Assembly (NCBI GenBank): GCA_034766995.1 | Contig: CM068316.1 | Span: 27,316,606 to 27,380,605 of the forward strand | Origin: Acanthacorydalis orientalis | Taxonomy: Eukaryota; Arthropoda; Insecta; Megaloptera; Corydalidae | DNA length: 64,000 nucleotides | Reading direction: 5' to 3' | In this document: positions 21,781 to 32,352 of the stretch, piece after piece | Layout: each line of letters starts with the position of its first letter | Position numbering within the stretch: position 1 is the stretch's first letter | The notes under the pieces: model-generated | The model's input: the letters and a program-made list of their open reading frames with translations, nothing else | Database searches by the model: none | What the model was told of the DNA's origin: nothing | Position numbers and translations under genes: made by a program

Positions 21781-22599
21781 TTTCTTAGAAAGGACAAGAT
21801 TCGTCCAATGTAAGAAATATCTCTTCATGGATTTCTTTCTCTGTTTTTTTTTTCTCAAAAAAAACTGAACCACATCTCGAATTTCGATTTTATGTATTTT
21901 GCACTTTCGCGCGAAATACTTGTGTTGAAACAACTGTTACAGGAAGAATTAATGGCGGAATGCCTTACAACTTCACATGCGTTACTAAAAAAGATGCAAC
22001 TATATGAAAACATACAGCTATCTTCCTCTCCTTCATCGAATACACGTACTAAGTTATTCTTCAAAGCGCTCTCGAAATTTTTTTTGAGACTAAATTTATT
22101 TTCATGAATGAATTTTCAGTCATTCCATAAATTATAAAAAATGTTCAATAATTTACTATTGATCATTTTTTACTATTGGTTGTGTGAGTGTCGATGGTGA
22201 TACAATCATCGTCAGAACGCTATAGTATTGAAAAATATTTTGAATTGTTCTATACCTTAGCGGTTTGAAGATGATAGTATCGCTATTTAATGCGCATGAG
22301 CAACAATCAAAAATCAATGATTAATAATCTAATAATGAACATTTGCGATCAGAAAAATTTTTCGTGGTTTATGAGATAAGTAGAAAATTAAACTGAGAAA
22401 CTGAATCTAGTCACAGAACCACAACTATATTGCGAACTGTAAATAAAATTCATACTCAATTCGTAAGTGATTATACCAATCCCTAATTTATAGTTTTATT
22501 TAAACGAGTAAATTTATATAAAAGATTATTTTGTTTCAAATGGTTTAGTTTTGACGTAGTATTACGTCTAAAGTCTCATTGACCGGAGTGTCATGTTAA

Positions 22600-22925
22600 C
22601 GGTGGGAACGTTACCAAATGCTTTAACACAGGTTCGCATTGAGTACGCCGAAACCGTTCAACCAATTCATATCGGATGAAAAATGTTGAACAGCAAAGGA
22701 CTTTGGAACCTGAAAATATTTGTTAAAATCCGTTAATTAGATTAAGTTATGACCTTAAAAATTATGTAAGAAGGGCTCAGAATCATTTTTTATTTTTAAA
22801 AATTTTCAGAATTTAAAATATCAAATTTGTTAACATCTCTAAAATTCAAAATTTCCAGGAAAACTATTATGAAACATGTAAGAAACGACAGAAAACGTAA
22901 AGTGGAGGAGGAAAAAACGCCATAA
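22600..22925. repeat. Interspersed repeat of unknown type, copy A
   Basis: Shares tttgttaaaatccgttaatt, agattaa-agttatga, tttttaaaaattt, catgtaagaaac and acagaaaa(c/t)gtaaagtgga in the same order with 41735-42115. No coding or termini recognised. It is a diverged copy of a moderately repeated sequence. Confidence 0.7.
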
Positions 22926-23248
22926 AATTGGAAAAAAAACCCTGCAAAAACTAACTTATTTTTACTGCACTTAAAATTTCTGAAATGAAATAATTTGAAA
23001 ATAGTACAGAACTATATAAAAGGTATATATTTTTGTCCTCGTTTTACAATTTAATAAAAATATATATTTTTAGACGAACGCAAAAATTACTCCATATTTA
23101 ATAACAAAGTTTTAATGATTTCAATAACAGAAAGTAATTAAAACAGCGAGACTGCATATTTTCATGGAAAAATAACCGTGCCGTCTTTGAATCAACGCTT
23201 TCTTGAAGTGCGCGTACACAGACTACTCCGTTCAATGGAAAATGTCAA
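22926..23248. other. No recognisable feature
   Basis: AT-rich; nothing assigned. The last 90 bases become richer in G+C and lead into the unrecognised ORF. Confidence 0.45.
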
Positions 23249-23497
23249 GTGAGACAATTAGACAGATCTGAGAATGTAGTGGAGAGATTATGTGAGAGCT
23301 TCGGTTTGAGATATTTAAAAATATCTCAAAGTCAAATGAAACCCGGTACGTGTTCGCAATCTCAGTGCCCGCACAAGGATAAAGCGAATGATTTATTGTT
23401 TTCGCCGGAAGTCGACAAATCAAGACGCTCAGCGTACAGAAAAAGTAGTTGGACAGAACCGGAGACGTTTTCTTCGTTTTTAACGTCCGATAGATAA
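23249..23497 (+). CDS. Unrecognised 82-codon ORF
   Basis: I do not recognise this protein. The frame MRQLDRSENVV ... SQCPHKDKANDLLF ... SSWTEPETFSSFLTSDR has balanced amino-acid use and lies in a locally G+C-richer patch (23160-23500), unlike the Ile/Lys/Phe frames common here. The opposite strand is also open over 23362-23550. No splice sites or promoter could be fixed. It may be an exon, a fragment of a transposon protein, or chance. Confidence 0.2.
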   Translation: MRQLDRSENVVERLCESFGLRYLKISQSQMKPGTCSQSQCPHKDKANDLLFSPEVDKSRRSAYRKSSWTEPETFSSFLTSDR

Positions 23498-23813
23498 ACT
23501 TCCGACGAAAAATTTAACTTTAAAACTTCGATATCGAGTTTATATATCACGAACGTTTATATTTTTCGATAAATAGTGGACAGTTAACTGGAGATTGTTT
23601 GAGGTTGAATTGATCTTTTTTTACAGTCTGCGATTCGATTTGTTTCAAACATACATAAAATGTAAAAAACATTCCGGAGGAAACATACTTTACAAATATT
23701 TTATTTGGTAAACGTGAACTTATGGAGCGTGACTTAAACAAATAAGTTATTTCTTATCTACATATCTCAAATCGTTATATAACTTTTTTATAAAACATAT
23801 TTCAATTGATTAC

Positions 23814-23894
<81 letters not shown>

Positions 23895-24305
23895 TTACGA
23901 GACGACGAACGAATGAAACGTTCATATATGAGTATAAAATATAAAATGTGTGACATGTGAACAGAAAATACATAATGTTTTACTTTCATATAATACTGAA
24001 ATGATTCTTTTTAGAATTGTAGTTTCAGTATCGTATTTAAATTAATTTTCATAAATTATAACTCATTCTTCATGAAAATTATTTGTGTTGAATATCTTTT
24101 TCTTGAACGATGTGCGTTTTATTTTTAGTTGACATAAATAATTATTATTTTATCAGTAAATAATTTGTATTATTAATAAATACTTATACGTTATTTTAAG
24201 TCCTCGTCTATATTGTTAACTTTAATTTTAAAATAACAAGGCATAGAAAAATATTCATATACTCAGGTACTTACTATAAACAATGTTAATATAACAAATC
24301 ATACT
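23498..24305. other. AT-rich stretch with a long (TA)n array
   Basis: Contains the array at 23812-23890. Nothing else recognised. Confidence 0.5.
23812..23890. repeat. (TA)n microsatellite
   Basis: About 78 bp of TA with one TAC interruption. Confidence 0.96.
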
Positions 24306-24320
24306 ACATATATATATATA

Positions 24321-25406
24321 ATTGTTTTTCCGGGAAGTTTTACTTCATTACTTTAAAATGAAAAAAGTGCTGCCGAAAGTCATCGTGTTTTAGTGGAACT
24401 TTATGGTGACCATGCTCTAGCTGAGCAAATGTATCGGAAGTGGTTTGCACGTTTTAAAAGTGGTGATTTCGACTTGGAAGACAAGGAACGACCTGGACAG
24501 CCGAAAAAGTTCGACGATGAAGAATGGGGGTCATTGCTTAATGGAGACCCATGTCAAACACTACACGAATTGTCTGAATCGTTGGGAGTTGACTTGTCAA
24601 CGGTAGGAAAACACCTTAAAGCCATGGGAATTATCCAAAAGTAACGAAATTCGGTCCTATACGAATTGAAACCGAGGGACGTTGAAAGGCGTTTTTCTAC
24701 CTGTGAACAGCTGCTTCAACGGGAGAAAAAGAAGAGATTTTTGCATCGAATTGACATGGGCGATGGAAAGTGGATCAATTACGAAAATCCCAAGCGCAGA
24801 AAGTCATGGGTTAAGCCCGGCCAACCATCAACACCAGCGGGTAAGCCAAATATCCATGGATCCAAGCTCATGCTCTGTATTTGGTGGGATCATAAGGGTG
24901 TGATCTACTATGAGGTACTCAAACAGAATGAAACCATCACTAGGGATCGCTATCGACTACAATTGTGCGCTTGAGCTGTGCATTGAAGGAAAAACGGCCG
25001 GAATACTTTGAAAGACACGGCAAAGTGATTTTGCAGCTGAACAATGCTCGTCCGCACGTCGCAAAACCGGTCAAAACATACTTGGAAACGCTCAAATGGG
25101 AAGTCCTACCCCACCCACCGTATTCTCCAGATATTGCTCCTTCTGATTACCACTTGTTTCGATCGATGAGTCATGGCCTGTCTGGGCAGAAGCTCACTTC
25201 TTATGAAGATTGCAAAAAATGGGTCGATTTGTGGATTGCATCTAAAGACGAGGCGTTCTTCCGACGTGGTATTCGTCTCCTGCCCGAAAGATGGGAAAAA
25301 GTAGTGGCTAACGATGGACATTATTTTTAATGATATGTTTTTTCAATTTCATTTAAAATAAACGATCTTTTTTCATGAAGAAAACGCTACGAATTAATTC
25401 CAACAC

Positions 25407-25410
<4 letters not shown>
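24321..25410 (+). mobile_element. mariner element, cecropia/mellifera-like, 5' terminus lost
   Basis: About 1.1 kb. The 3' end (on the other strand ttgggtgttggaattaattc) is a typical mariner terminus and abuts a TA array at 25411. The 5' end meets a TA run at 24306-24320 without a matching repeat, so the left terminus is missing. Contains a nearly complete transposase (see 24361-25330). Confidence 0.88.
24361..25330 (+). pseudogene. mariner transposase, nearly full length, disabled
   Basis: Order of blocks: AESHRVLVELYGDHALAEQM and WFARFKSGDFDLEDKERPGQ (first helix region), TLHELSESLGVDLSTVGKHL (second helix-turn-helix), ELKPRDVERRFSTCEQLL, HRIDMGDGKWINYENPKRRK (first D kept, following E changed to G), GSKLMLCIWWDHKG, then after a 1-base loss near 24965 the second frame: VILQLNNARPHVAKPVKTYL, HPPYSPDIAPSDYHLFRSMS and GIRLLPERWEKVVANDGHYF. 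The second catalytic Asp of the usual HDN is replaced: LNN. Third D is intact and the D34D spacing remains. Stop codons also lie near the N-terminus and at 24642. Fewer lesions than most copies here. Confidence 0.9.

Positions 25411-25437
<27 letters not shown>
25411..25437. repeat. (TA)n microsatellite
   Basis: Abuts the 3' terminus of the 24321-25410 mariner. Confidence 0.9.
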
Positions 25438-25441
<4 letters not shown>

Positions 25442-25689
25442 TTATATTGTTCAAAAAGTATTTCTAAACAGTTAAATATTATAAATACTACATGATATCC
25501 ATTTTTATATAAAATATTTTTTTTCTATTTTAATTTTAGATTACATAAACTAAGAATTATCTTATTATTTGTTTTATATACAGAATGGTCTGTAAATAAG
25601 TTTAGTTTTGATTCAGTTATATCGTAAATGTTAGGGGTGGGGGCGGCGATATGGAGGTCTTAGACGTTAGTTCGGTTCTTGGAAATTTA

Positions 25690-26930
25690 GTCGTGATGAA
25701 TAGTTTCATCGGAGCAGAGCGAGCGTTTTCTGTACGAGTGTTTTACCAAAACAATAATTCGGTGACAATTGTACGGTGTAGATTTCGAGAAAATTACGAT
25801 TTTCACAATATAAATGAAGCTACGAGTTCCCAACTTATTAATAAATAGGTGAAAAGGTTCAAGGAACCTGGTTCGATATAAAATTAAACTCGGACAGGCC
25901 GGCTAAGGTCATCAAGAGGTGAAATAAATGTCGAGCGCGTTTTAACGCCTGTTCCAGAGTTCCGCAACTGTCAACAAGTAAGCAATCTAGTGTGTTCAAT
26001 GTGTCCAGGATGTAATTGTAACGCATTCTTCATAAAGATTTGTATTTGCGCTCCTATAAAATGCAGATGGTGCAAAAATTAAAGGATATTGATGGGGATC
26101 AAAGACTAAATTCTACCAATGAAATGTTTGATAAATTTCCAACATTTAACAATATTTTGTTCCCTGAATAGGCACATTTTCATCTCCACGGGCATATCAA
26201 TAAAGAAAACCTACTGTCAAATTGTACATGTGTATGCGTAGTTGCAGCTGCAACGTCATAGTAACGAGACGTTGCTTAGTTATACAAACAAGTGTATCTT
26301 TTGTTAATAATAAATAAACAGTATTAGTTTTAGTTTGTCACTTGGATGTTTTATTTTGAGTTCTGGAATACATTTATACAATCAGACTATTTTATCCGTT
26401 CCTTTTAATAAAACACCTATTAGAGGAGTGAGGAAAATCCAAAACTCAAAGCCCTTACACAGTCCAAAAATGACAATTTGGTCCGCTAAGTCAGTTCACG
26501 GAATAATCGGTCCATATTTTTCTGAAGACGCCAAAGGCCGCACGGTAACTGTTAAATCGGATCGATATTTGGAGATATGTCCGATACTTTTTTATACAAG
26601 ATTTGCTAATTTTCCTGGGTATAATCAGAAGATATGGTTTAAACAAGATGGAACGACATGCCATACATCTCTATCGGTGTATCAAGCAATTTTTCGGAAT
26701 AAATTGATATCTCGAAGAGATGTCATAACATGGCCTCCTCGTAGTCCGGACTTAACTCCGATGGATTTTTTATAGGGGTACCTCAATAGTTGTCCACATT
26801 AACCATTTCGAATCCATACTGAAGTTAAAAGAAAATATCCGGCAAAAAATTGAGTCAATCTCGGAAACAACTTGTCGCAGCAAGATGAATAATTTCAGAG
26901 ATCGGTTATAAGAGCGCCATTGTGCCATCG
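25690..26930 (+). pseudogene. Tc1/mariner-type transposase, interrupted
   Basis: The catalytic second box QDGTTCHTS and third box SPDLTPMDFL are intact in the frame 26335-26775, whereas the first box reads FPEXAHFHLHG with the D replaced and a stop. N-terminal domain is spread over two frames. A 201-bp LTR splits the coding region between INKEN and the downstream IQNSKPLHSPKMTIW. Dead gene. Confidence 0.82.
26215..26415. mobile_element. Solo LTR-like insertion, family X, copy 1
   Basis: 201 bp starting TGTCAAATTGTACATGTG and ending TTAATAAAACA, so bounded by TG...CA. Flanks are cctac on the left and cctat on the right: a 5-bp duplication with one change. A polyadenylation-like aataaataaa lies inside. 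A homologous copy is at 61749-61943. Bounds are sharp because the insertion splits a mariner reading frame. Confidence 0.75.
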
Positions 26931-26969
26931 GATTAAGACTGCAATACACTTGATGTATGGATTACTGAC

Positions 26970-27419
26970 TGTTGATACATTTTGATTGTTATTTATATTG
27001 ACTATCATTGAAGTATGTTTAAGAGACAATCGAATGTTAATTGTTGAATATTTCTATTTTAAATATTGTTTGTTGTACGAATGAAAAATATGTTTGTTAA
27101 GTGAATTTAGACTTACAATTAGTGTCGAAACTGTATTGAAAAGAGTAACTGTATTACTTGTTTCTGCGATCAGTCATGTAGTCTTAATAAGCCGTTCATA
27201 TGTAGTAGACGCATATAGTTTTTGTATCGTTTTTATATTTTTTTCTTGTAGTTATCGTCTCTGCGTGACCAGTGAGAGTAATCGCTTTTACACTTACTAA
27301 ATTGTAGTTTTTGGTCACAATAAATCTTCTTTTGATTATTTTATATTTTATAATAATTCTTGAGATTTATTAACATAAATTATACATCCTCAATATTTCA
27401 CCCGTTCCTTAATATAACA
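26970..27419. mobile_element. Possible second solo LTR, related 3' end
   Basis: Interrupts the 3' untranslated part of the same mariner. The candidate 450-bp unit begins TGTTGATACATT and ends TTCACCCGTTCCTTAATATAACA; the cccgttcctt ending is shared with the family X LTRs. AATAAA occurs at about 27320. No target duplication was found, so the left boundary is uncertain. Confidence 0.4.
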
Positions 27420-27625
27420 TAATGGTTTACATTTAGATGATATTATTTTTAAGAACTAATTTTCCATGGACCGTACAAAGTTGCACGACAAATATTTTTT
27501 ACATATGATAATGTGTCTTTTATTATTTAAATTTCAAAACTAAAATTATTTATGGGCCACTTGTATTTCCAAAAGAAATATACGTAAATACAAAAATATA
27601 ATAATAAAATAAAATATTATTTATA

Positions 27626-27628
27626 TAT

Positions 27629-27661
<33 letters not shown>

Positions 27662-27687
27662 CATATGTATATATATATATATATATT
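27626..27687. repeat. (CA)n/(TA)n microsatellite
   Basis: acacacac followed by about 55 bp of TA with a catatg interruption. Confidence 0.95.
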
Positions 27688-28080
27688 TGTGTAAGCAATG
27701 AATTGTTTACAAATAATTAAGACAATGTAAAGGTATTCATAAAATATGTAGAAACAAAATTAATATAAAATACTAAAAGTACGTAAAAATACCACGATAC
27801 ATGTACTCTGAATTATAATTTAAGCACAAGTAAAAACGTTCTTTAAAAATAAAGAATATAAAACATGAGCGTACACACAATAATTCTCAATTAAGCTCTT
27901 TTGCTTTATGAGGATTAAACAGATTTACAATTTTAGCATATAATAATAATTTTATCTGTCAGAATTTTAATTAAGAAATATAACGGAATAAACTAAAACA
28001 TACAAAAGTAAGTTTTTATTTGATAAATTATTTCATTAAATAATATTTACGACATGCTTTTAAATAATTATATAATTATG
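27688..28080. other. AT-rich non-coding stretch
   Basis: Nothing recognised. Confidence 0.45.

Positions 28081-28082
<2 letters not shown>

Positions 28083-28161
<79 letters not shown>
28083..28161. repeat. (CT)n(TA)n compound microsatellite
   Basis: About 30 bp of CT/GA repeat running directly into about 48 bp of TA. Confidence 0.96.
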
Positions 28162-28229
28162 TGTATTTGTATATGAATAAAAAAGCAAAAAATATCTAAA
28201 AATGGTTTAGAAATATATGAAAAAAAGAG

Positions 28230-28714
28230 GTAATTCAAAAAAGAAATTCAATTCAGAACTGTTGTTTAACTAACGCCTAACTTTTGTGCAAACTCTCGAA
28301 TGGTTGTGCACGGGTTCTGATTCAACTAACGCCTTCAGTTGGTCGTAGAAGGATGCCAACGACTTTCTTTATCTACAAGGCTCTCGTCCTCAGTACGAAA
28401 TTCTTAGAACCACCATTCCACCGCACGTTCCTTAATAGTAACCCACACAAAAAGTATCGTTTGGTTTATGACCAGTTTCTGTTGCTTTAGCACCCGTTTT
28501 GAACTTATACAAAAATTTTGCTCTTATTTGCTTTTCCATCTTTAATTCAATAGTTCAATTTGAAGCAAAATTAATAATTGGTCGATCATACCAAAATACA
28601 AACCGAAAAATGCGCATTAAAATGATATTAACATAAACACCACGAAATGACTTTCTTTGAAAAAATTAAGGTTAGAATTCAAAAAAACCCGTAATTATTT
28701 TCTTATCAATCTAA
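28230..28714 (-). mobile_element. Helix-only mariner derivative, copy 1 (minus)
   Basis: Member of the short mariner family also seen at 38145, 43246, 51293 and 58633. Its right end reads, on the minus strand, attagattgataagaaaata, matching the ttaggttggtagaaaaataa terminus of the others. Internally the minus strand keeps the start of a transposase (KQIRAKFLYKFKTG-like) and then jumps to a piece of the second helix-turn-helix. The left terminus is not recognisable. No catalytic domain. Confidence 0.7.
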
Positions 28715-28806
28715 TATATTACTTTCTTTTTTTGGAAAGTTCCAATAGGCTTAATTTATCAATTAAGAGACTCTGTTTTGATTGTTTGAGATACAAATAT
28801 AAAATA

Positions 28807-30052
28807 TTAGGGGTACTCGAGTTTTTTCGGTTTTTCCATTAGTGCGGTACGCGACCAGTCGAAACTTGTTCGTCGAGTTATATTGACGTATTTTACGTTG
28901 TGGTTTAACTGTGTAACCTTGAGTATCTAATTGTTGTCATTGTTTTGTGTTGAACCCTTGCATTTCAAATGGCATAAGAGTTTCCATCGAAACATTTTTA
29001 CGCTGTTTAATGATGTATGCGTTTTATAAAAAAATATCCTACCGTTGCTACAAAAAACATTTGAGATGTTTATGGTGATAAACTCGATGTGCGCATATGT
29101 CAACAAAGGTTCAAAAGATTTAAGTCAGGAAAATTGTGACTAGATGATGAACCCCGATCTGGAAGGCCCGTAAAATTAGATGATATAGTGTTACTGGAGG
29201 AAATCGAAGCAAATCCAGAATTAACAATTCAAGAATTGTTTAATAAACTTCAGTTGCCTCTGGTCAACAGTACAAGAACATATGAAAAAAAATATGGAAA
29301 GGTCTGGAGACAAAGTGTTTGGGAACCGAACGATCTTACTGAAAATGTTCATACTGTAAAATGGTTCGAATAAACACGTGTACATCACTCAAAATAAGGA
29401 TCTCCACTGAATTTTTTTTAAAACGTAATGCCACAGGTTATGAAAATTAATCTTCTACGATAACAGAAAACGTAATAAATGATTGTTATCAAATTATAAA
29501 GCTAATCCATCTCCTAAGCTCAGTTTGACCATTCGAAAGATATTACTCTGTGTTTGATGGGATTATAAAGGAATTATTTATTATATGACGTTAAACCCGG
29601 AGGAAACTGTTAATTCTGATCTCTATTGTGAACAAGTGGATCGCTTGAATCAGAATTTAATCAGAAAACGACCAGAAACTGTAAATAGAGGTGTCGTTAT
29701 TCTTCTTCAACACGACAATATGCAGCTAAGAAGACAAGTGAAAAATTTCAAAGTTTAGTTGGGAGGTTCTACCGTACCTTCCTTACTCACCAGACATTGC
29801 ATCCTCTGACTAACACTTACTTCGGTTTCTGGAATTTTTTTTAAGTAATCAGACAGAGATGGAAACCATGTCAAATGGCCTTTGAACAATTTTTTTCTAA
29901 GAAAAACCAGAAATTTTATAAAACAGGAATATTTTCTCTTCTTAATAGATGGCAGAGTGTAATTGATAATGATGGAAACTATATTATTCAATAAAGTACA
30001 CATTCTTCCTCTTATCTGGTTATTAAATCGAAAAAACTTTTCGGTACCCTAA
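28807..30052 (+). mobile_element. mariner element (mellifera-like), full length, heavily decayed
   Basis: 1246 bp. Left end ttaggggtactcgagttttt; right end on the minus strand ttagggtaccgaaaagtttt: a recognisable terminal repeat pair. Coding remains: AVATKNICDVYGDKLDVRICQQ-like sequence at 29040-29105, RFKRFKSGKL*LDDEPRSGRP (29110-29170), LDDIVLLEEIEANPELTIQELF (29176-29250), LLCVWWDYKGIIYYMTLNPEET (29550-29610), LNQNLIRKRPETVNRGVVILLQHDN (29650-29720, second D kept). The first catalytic box is unreadable and the third is scrambled (LTRHCILxLTLTSV). Dead. Confidence 0.85.
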
Positions 30053-30088
30053 TATTAGAAACATTAATATTTTTATATTTTAAAAATT

Positions 30089-30993
30089 AATGCTATTAAT
30101 AATTTACTTGAATATATATCGTTTAATTTCAGTAGAAATGAATCTCATATTTTAATTATGGTTATTTAATTTATCAATCAAGAACAATAATTAAATATTA
30201 ATGAATTTTCAAGTATTACATTTTTGTCGAATTTATTATTGAGTTTTTTTTTTAAATGAAAATAAATATATTAAATATTCTGGTTGTAAACATTTCATTT
30301 TGTAATTTCCATTTTTTTAGAAAAAAAAATAATTTTTCATTTGTTTGAAGAAAAAGATTTTTTTGTGTTTATTAATTTGATTGTTAAATCATGTTAATGA
30401 ACATAGTGAACAAAATATTTTTGTCTACAAAATACCATACATAATCAAATATATTTATTAATAATGTTATTATTCACATATCTTACATTTTTTAGTTTCT
30501 TTTTGCGAGGAAAATATAATTATAAATTATGTTTTCCTCGTCGAAAGAGGAAAATATAATAATAAATTATAATTTCCTTGTAAAAAGAAACTGAAAAACT
30601 TTTAGATATGTGAATAATAATATTACTAATAAATATAACTGATTAAGTATAGTATTTTGTAAACAAAAATATTTTGTTCTCTACATTCATTAATATGATT
30701 TAACAATCAAAACAATAAACAAAAAAAATTGGTTTTCTTAAAATTAATGAAATATTATAGTGTTTTTTTAACAAAATAGAAATTATGAAAAAAAATGTTT
30801 ACAACCAATATATTTAATATATCTATTTATTGTCATTTAAAAAAAAGTCAATAATAAATTTAACAAAAATATAATACTTGATTAATACTTAATTATTGTT
30901 CTCCATTGATAAATTAAATAACCATAATTAAAATATGAGATTCATTTATACTGACATTAAACGATATATATTCAACTAAATTATTAATAGCAT
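30089..30993. repeat. Long inverted repeat, arms about 450 bp
   Basis: A near-symmetric 905-bp palindrome centred at about 30541. The outer ends read atgctattaataatttacttg on the left and, on the other strand, atgctattaataatttagttg on the right. Matching words continue inward: gaatctcatattttaattat (30140s against 30930s), ggttgtaaacattt (30285 against 30805), tttaacaatcaaa/tttgattgttaaatc, agtttcttttt, and gaggaaaatataat near the centre. The arms look roughly 80-90 percent identical by eye, with a loop of only a few bases. No coding. It adjoins the mariner that ends at 30052. Could be a foldback element, a large MITE, or a hairpin-RNA locus. Confidence 0.93.
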
Positions 30994-30999
30994 CAAACT

Positions 31000-31648
31000 A
31001 GAAGTAAATATTTTACTTCGTGAAAATAATATCGTACTTTGGCATAAAATATAGTTTCATTCGAGTTTAATATCAAATCACACATTTAATGGAAATTCAA
31101 TCTATAGACTCTTCAGTATTGTATCTTTTCTATATGTATCACTAACAAAACAAATATACTCGAACAACAAAACATCTTTATTGTGTTTTCTTTGTCAGGT
31201 ATCTTATTACAATCGATAATGATGTAAGAGCTGTTAGATAATAATGGAAATATGAAATTGTAATGTTGATTTTTAAAGGTTATATTATATTCTTTAATAA
31301 AATTTTACTAACGTTTATGAAAGACTTTTATGATAATAAATTTACATAAAGAGATACTTAAAATTTTCTGAAGTATTTTTAGTATATATTTATCATATCA
31401 GTAAAATATTAATGAACAAATATTCTGATCTGAAAATTTATTATTTCTGTTGCTACTTAAATGTGATCTATACTGTTACAAATAATAATCATTCTCTTTT
31501 AATTCCATAACCCTAAAAAATAATAGTATTTTATAAACTGAAAATTTCATTTACAAAATTAAATGTATTTTCATAAATGAATTAATACTCCAAATAATTA
31601 GTTAATACTCCGATATATGCAGTTTGAAGACAATGCTATTATCATTAC
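31000..31648. other. AT-rich non-coding stretch
   Basis: Nothing recognised between the long inverted repeat and the TTAA-type element. Confidence 0.5.
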
Positions 31649-32352
31649 GGGGTTTGCATAAGTTTGTCGTTAGAAAAATAGTATGATTTTTGATCATTTT
31701 TTTGATATGGGTATTAAAGTTGTAGGTTTGAAATTTTGTACACATCAAACACATCACACAAGCTTTCTGATTTTTTGTTGATTTTTTTACAAACTATAAC
31801 GATTATAAATAAATTAAAGAATTGCATCTGCTGCATGGCCAATCGGTGTACACGATTTCAACAACTGTGTTGATCTGACACAGAAAACAGAATAATGTCC
31901 CTATAGTGTAATGTAAGAACTCTGATATGACCGGATACACTTTTGAAATTTTAAAAGTTGCAAAATGGCAGCCGTTTAAAAAGGTCAATTTTGACACACA
32001 ACTGTTTATTATTAACAAATGGAAAAGCGGATAAAAAATCAAACGGTCACCAAATAGAAAATATTATAAAAAATTTCAATAAAAATTTTAAGTTAATGGG
32101 ATAAATAGTTTTTGGGATAAGATGTACACTGTTTTGAAAAGCATAGTTTCGAGAAAAACAAACAAACTCGCTCGGGCTAAGCCCTGTTTCGCTGCGAACC
32201 ACCTACCTTCAAATCACTGTAACTCAGGAAAATTCTTGGAACTTCGATAAAATTCTTTTCCATAATGAAACTTAAGACTTTAAGCTCCAATAATATGCAA
32301 GAAACAAACAAAAAAAATCGATTTTTTAAGATTTCAAATTTATGCAAGCCTA
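31649..32352 (+). mobile_element. TTAA-flanked non-autonomous element, copy 1
   Basis: About 704 bp. Left end ggggtttgcataagtttg; right end on the minus strand taggcttgcataaatttg. The right flank is TTAA and the left TTAC. An internal word ctcgggctaagccctgtttcg is shared, in inverse orientation, with copy 2 at 47668-48365, along with tgcacac/tgtacacat...caaatttt blocks. No coding frame. The TTAA target suggests mobilisation by a piggyBac-type transposase, of which a remnant exists at 7336-7822. Confidence 0.7.

Larger units (their letters stand above)
25581..27563 (+). mobile_element. Tc1/mariner-type element, copy 3, with nested LTR-like insertions
   Basis: Terminal repeats: left tggtctgtaaataagtttag then ttttga (25586-25611); the right end on the minus strand reads tggcccataaataattttag then ttttga, about 21 of 25 positions alike. 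TA flanks both ends. Coding pieces: FSVRVFYQNNNSVTIVRCRF (25723-25780), KLKDIDGDQRLNSTNEMFDK (26070-26140), ILFPE*AHFHLHGHINKEN (26150-26210), the frame 26335-26775 (SPKMTIWSAKSVHGIIGPYF, WFKQDGTTCHTSLSVYQ, WPPRSPDLTPMDFL), and NIRQKIESISETT near 26840. The coding frame is broken by a 201-bp solo LTR at 26215-26415 and the 3' flank by another LTR-like block at 26970-27419, which accounts for the nearly 2-kb length. Confidence 0.82.

Noticed and set aside
30089..30993. microRNA precursor
   Set aside because: Arms of about 450 bp are far longer than a miRNA hairpin; a long hairpin-RNA locus or foldback element is the more reasonable view.
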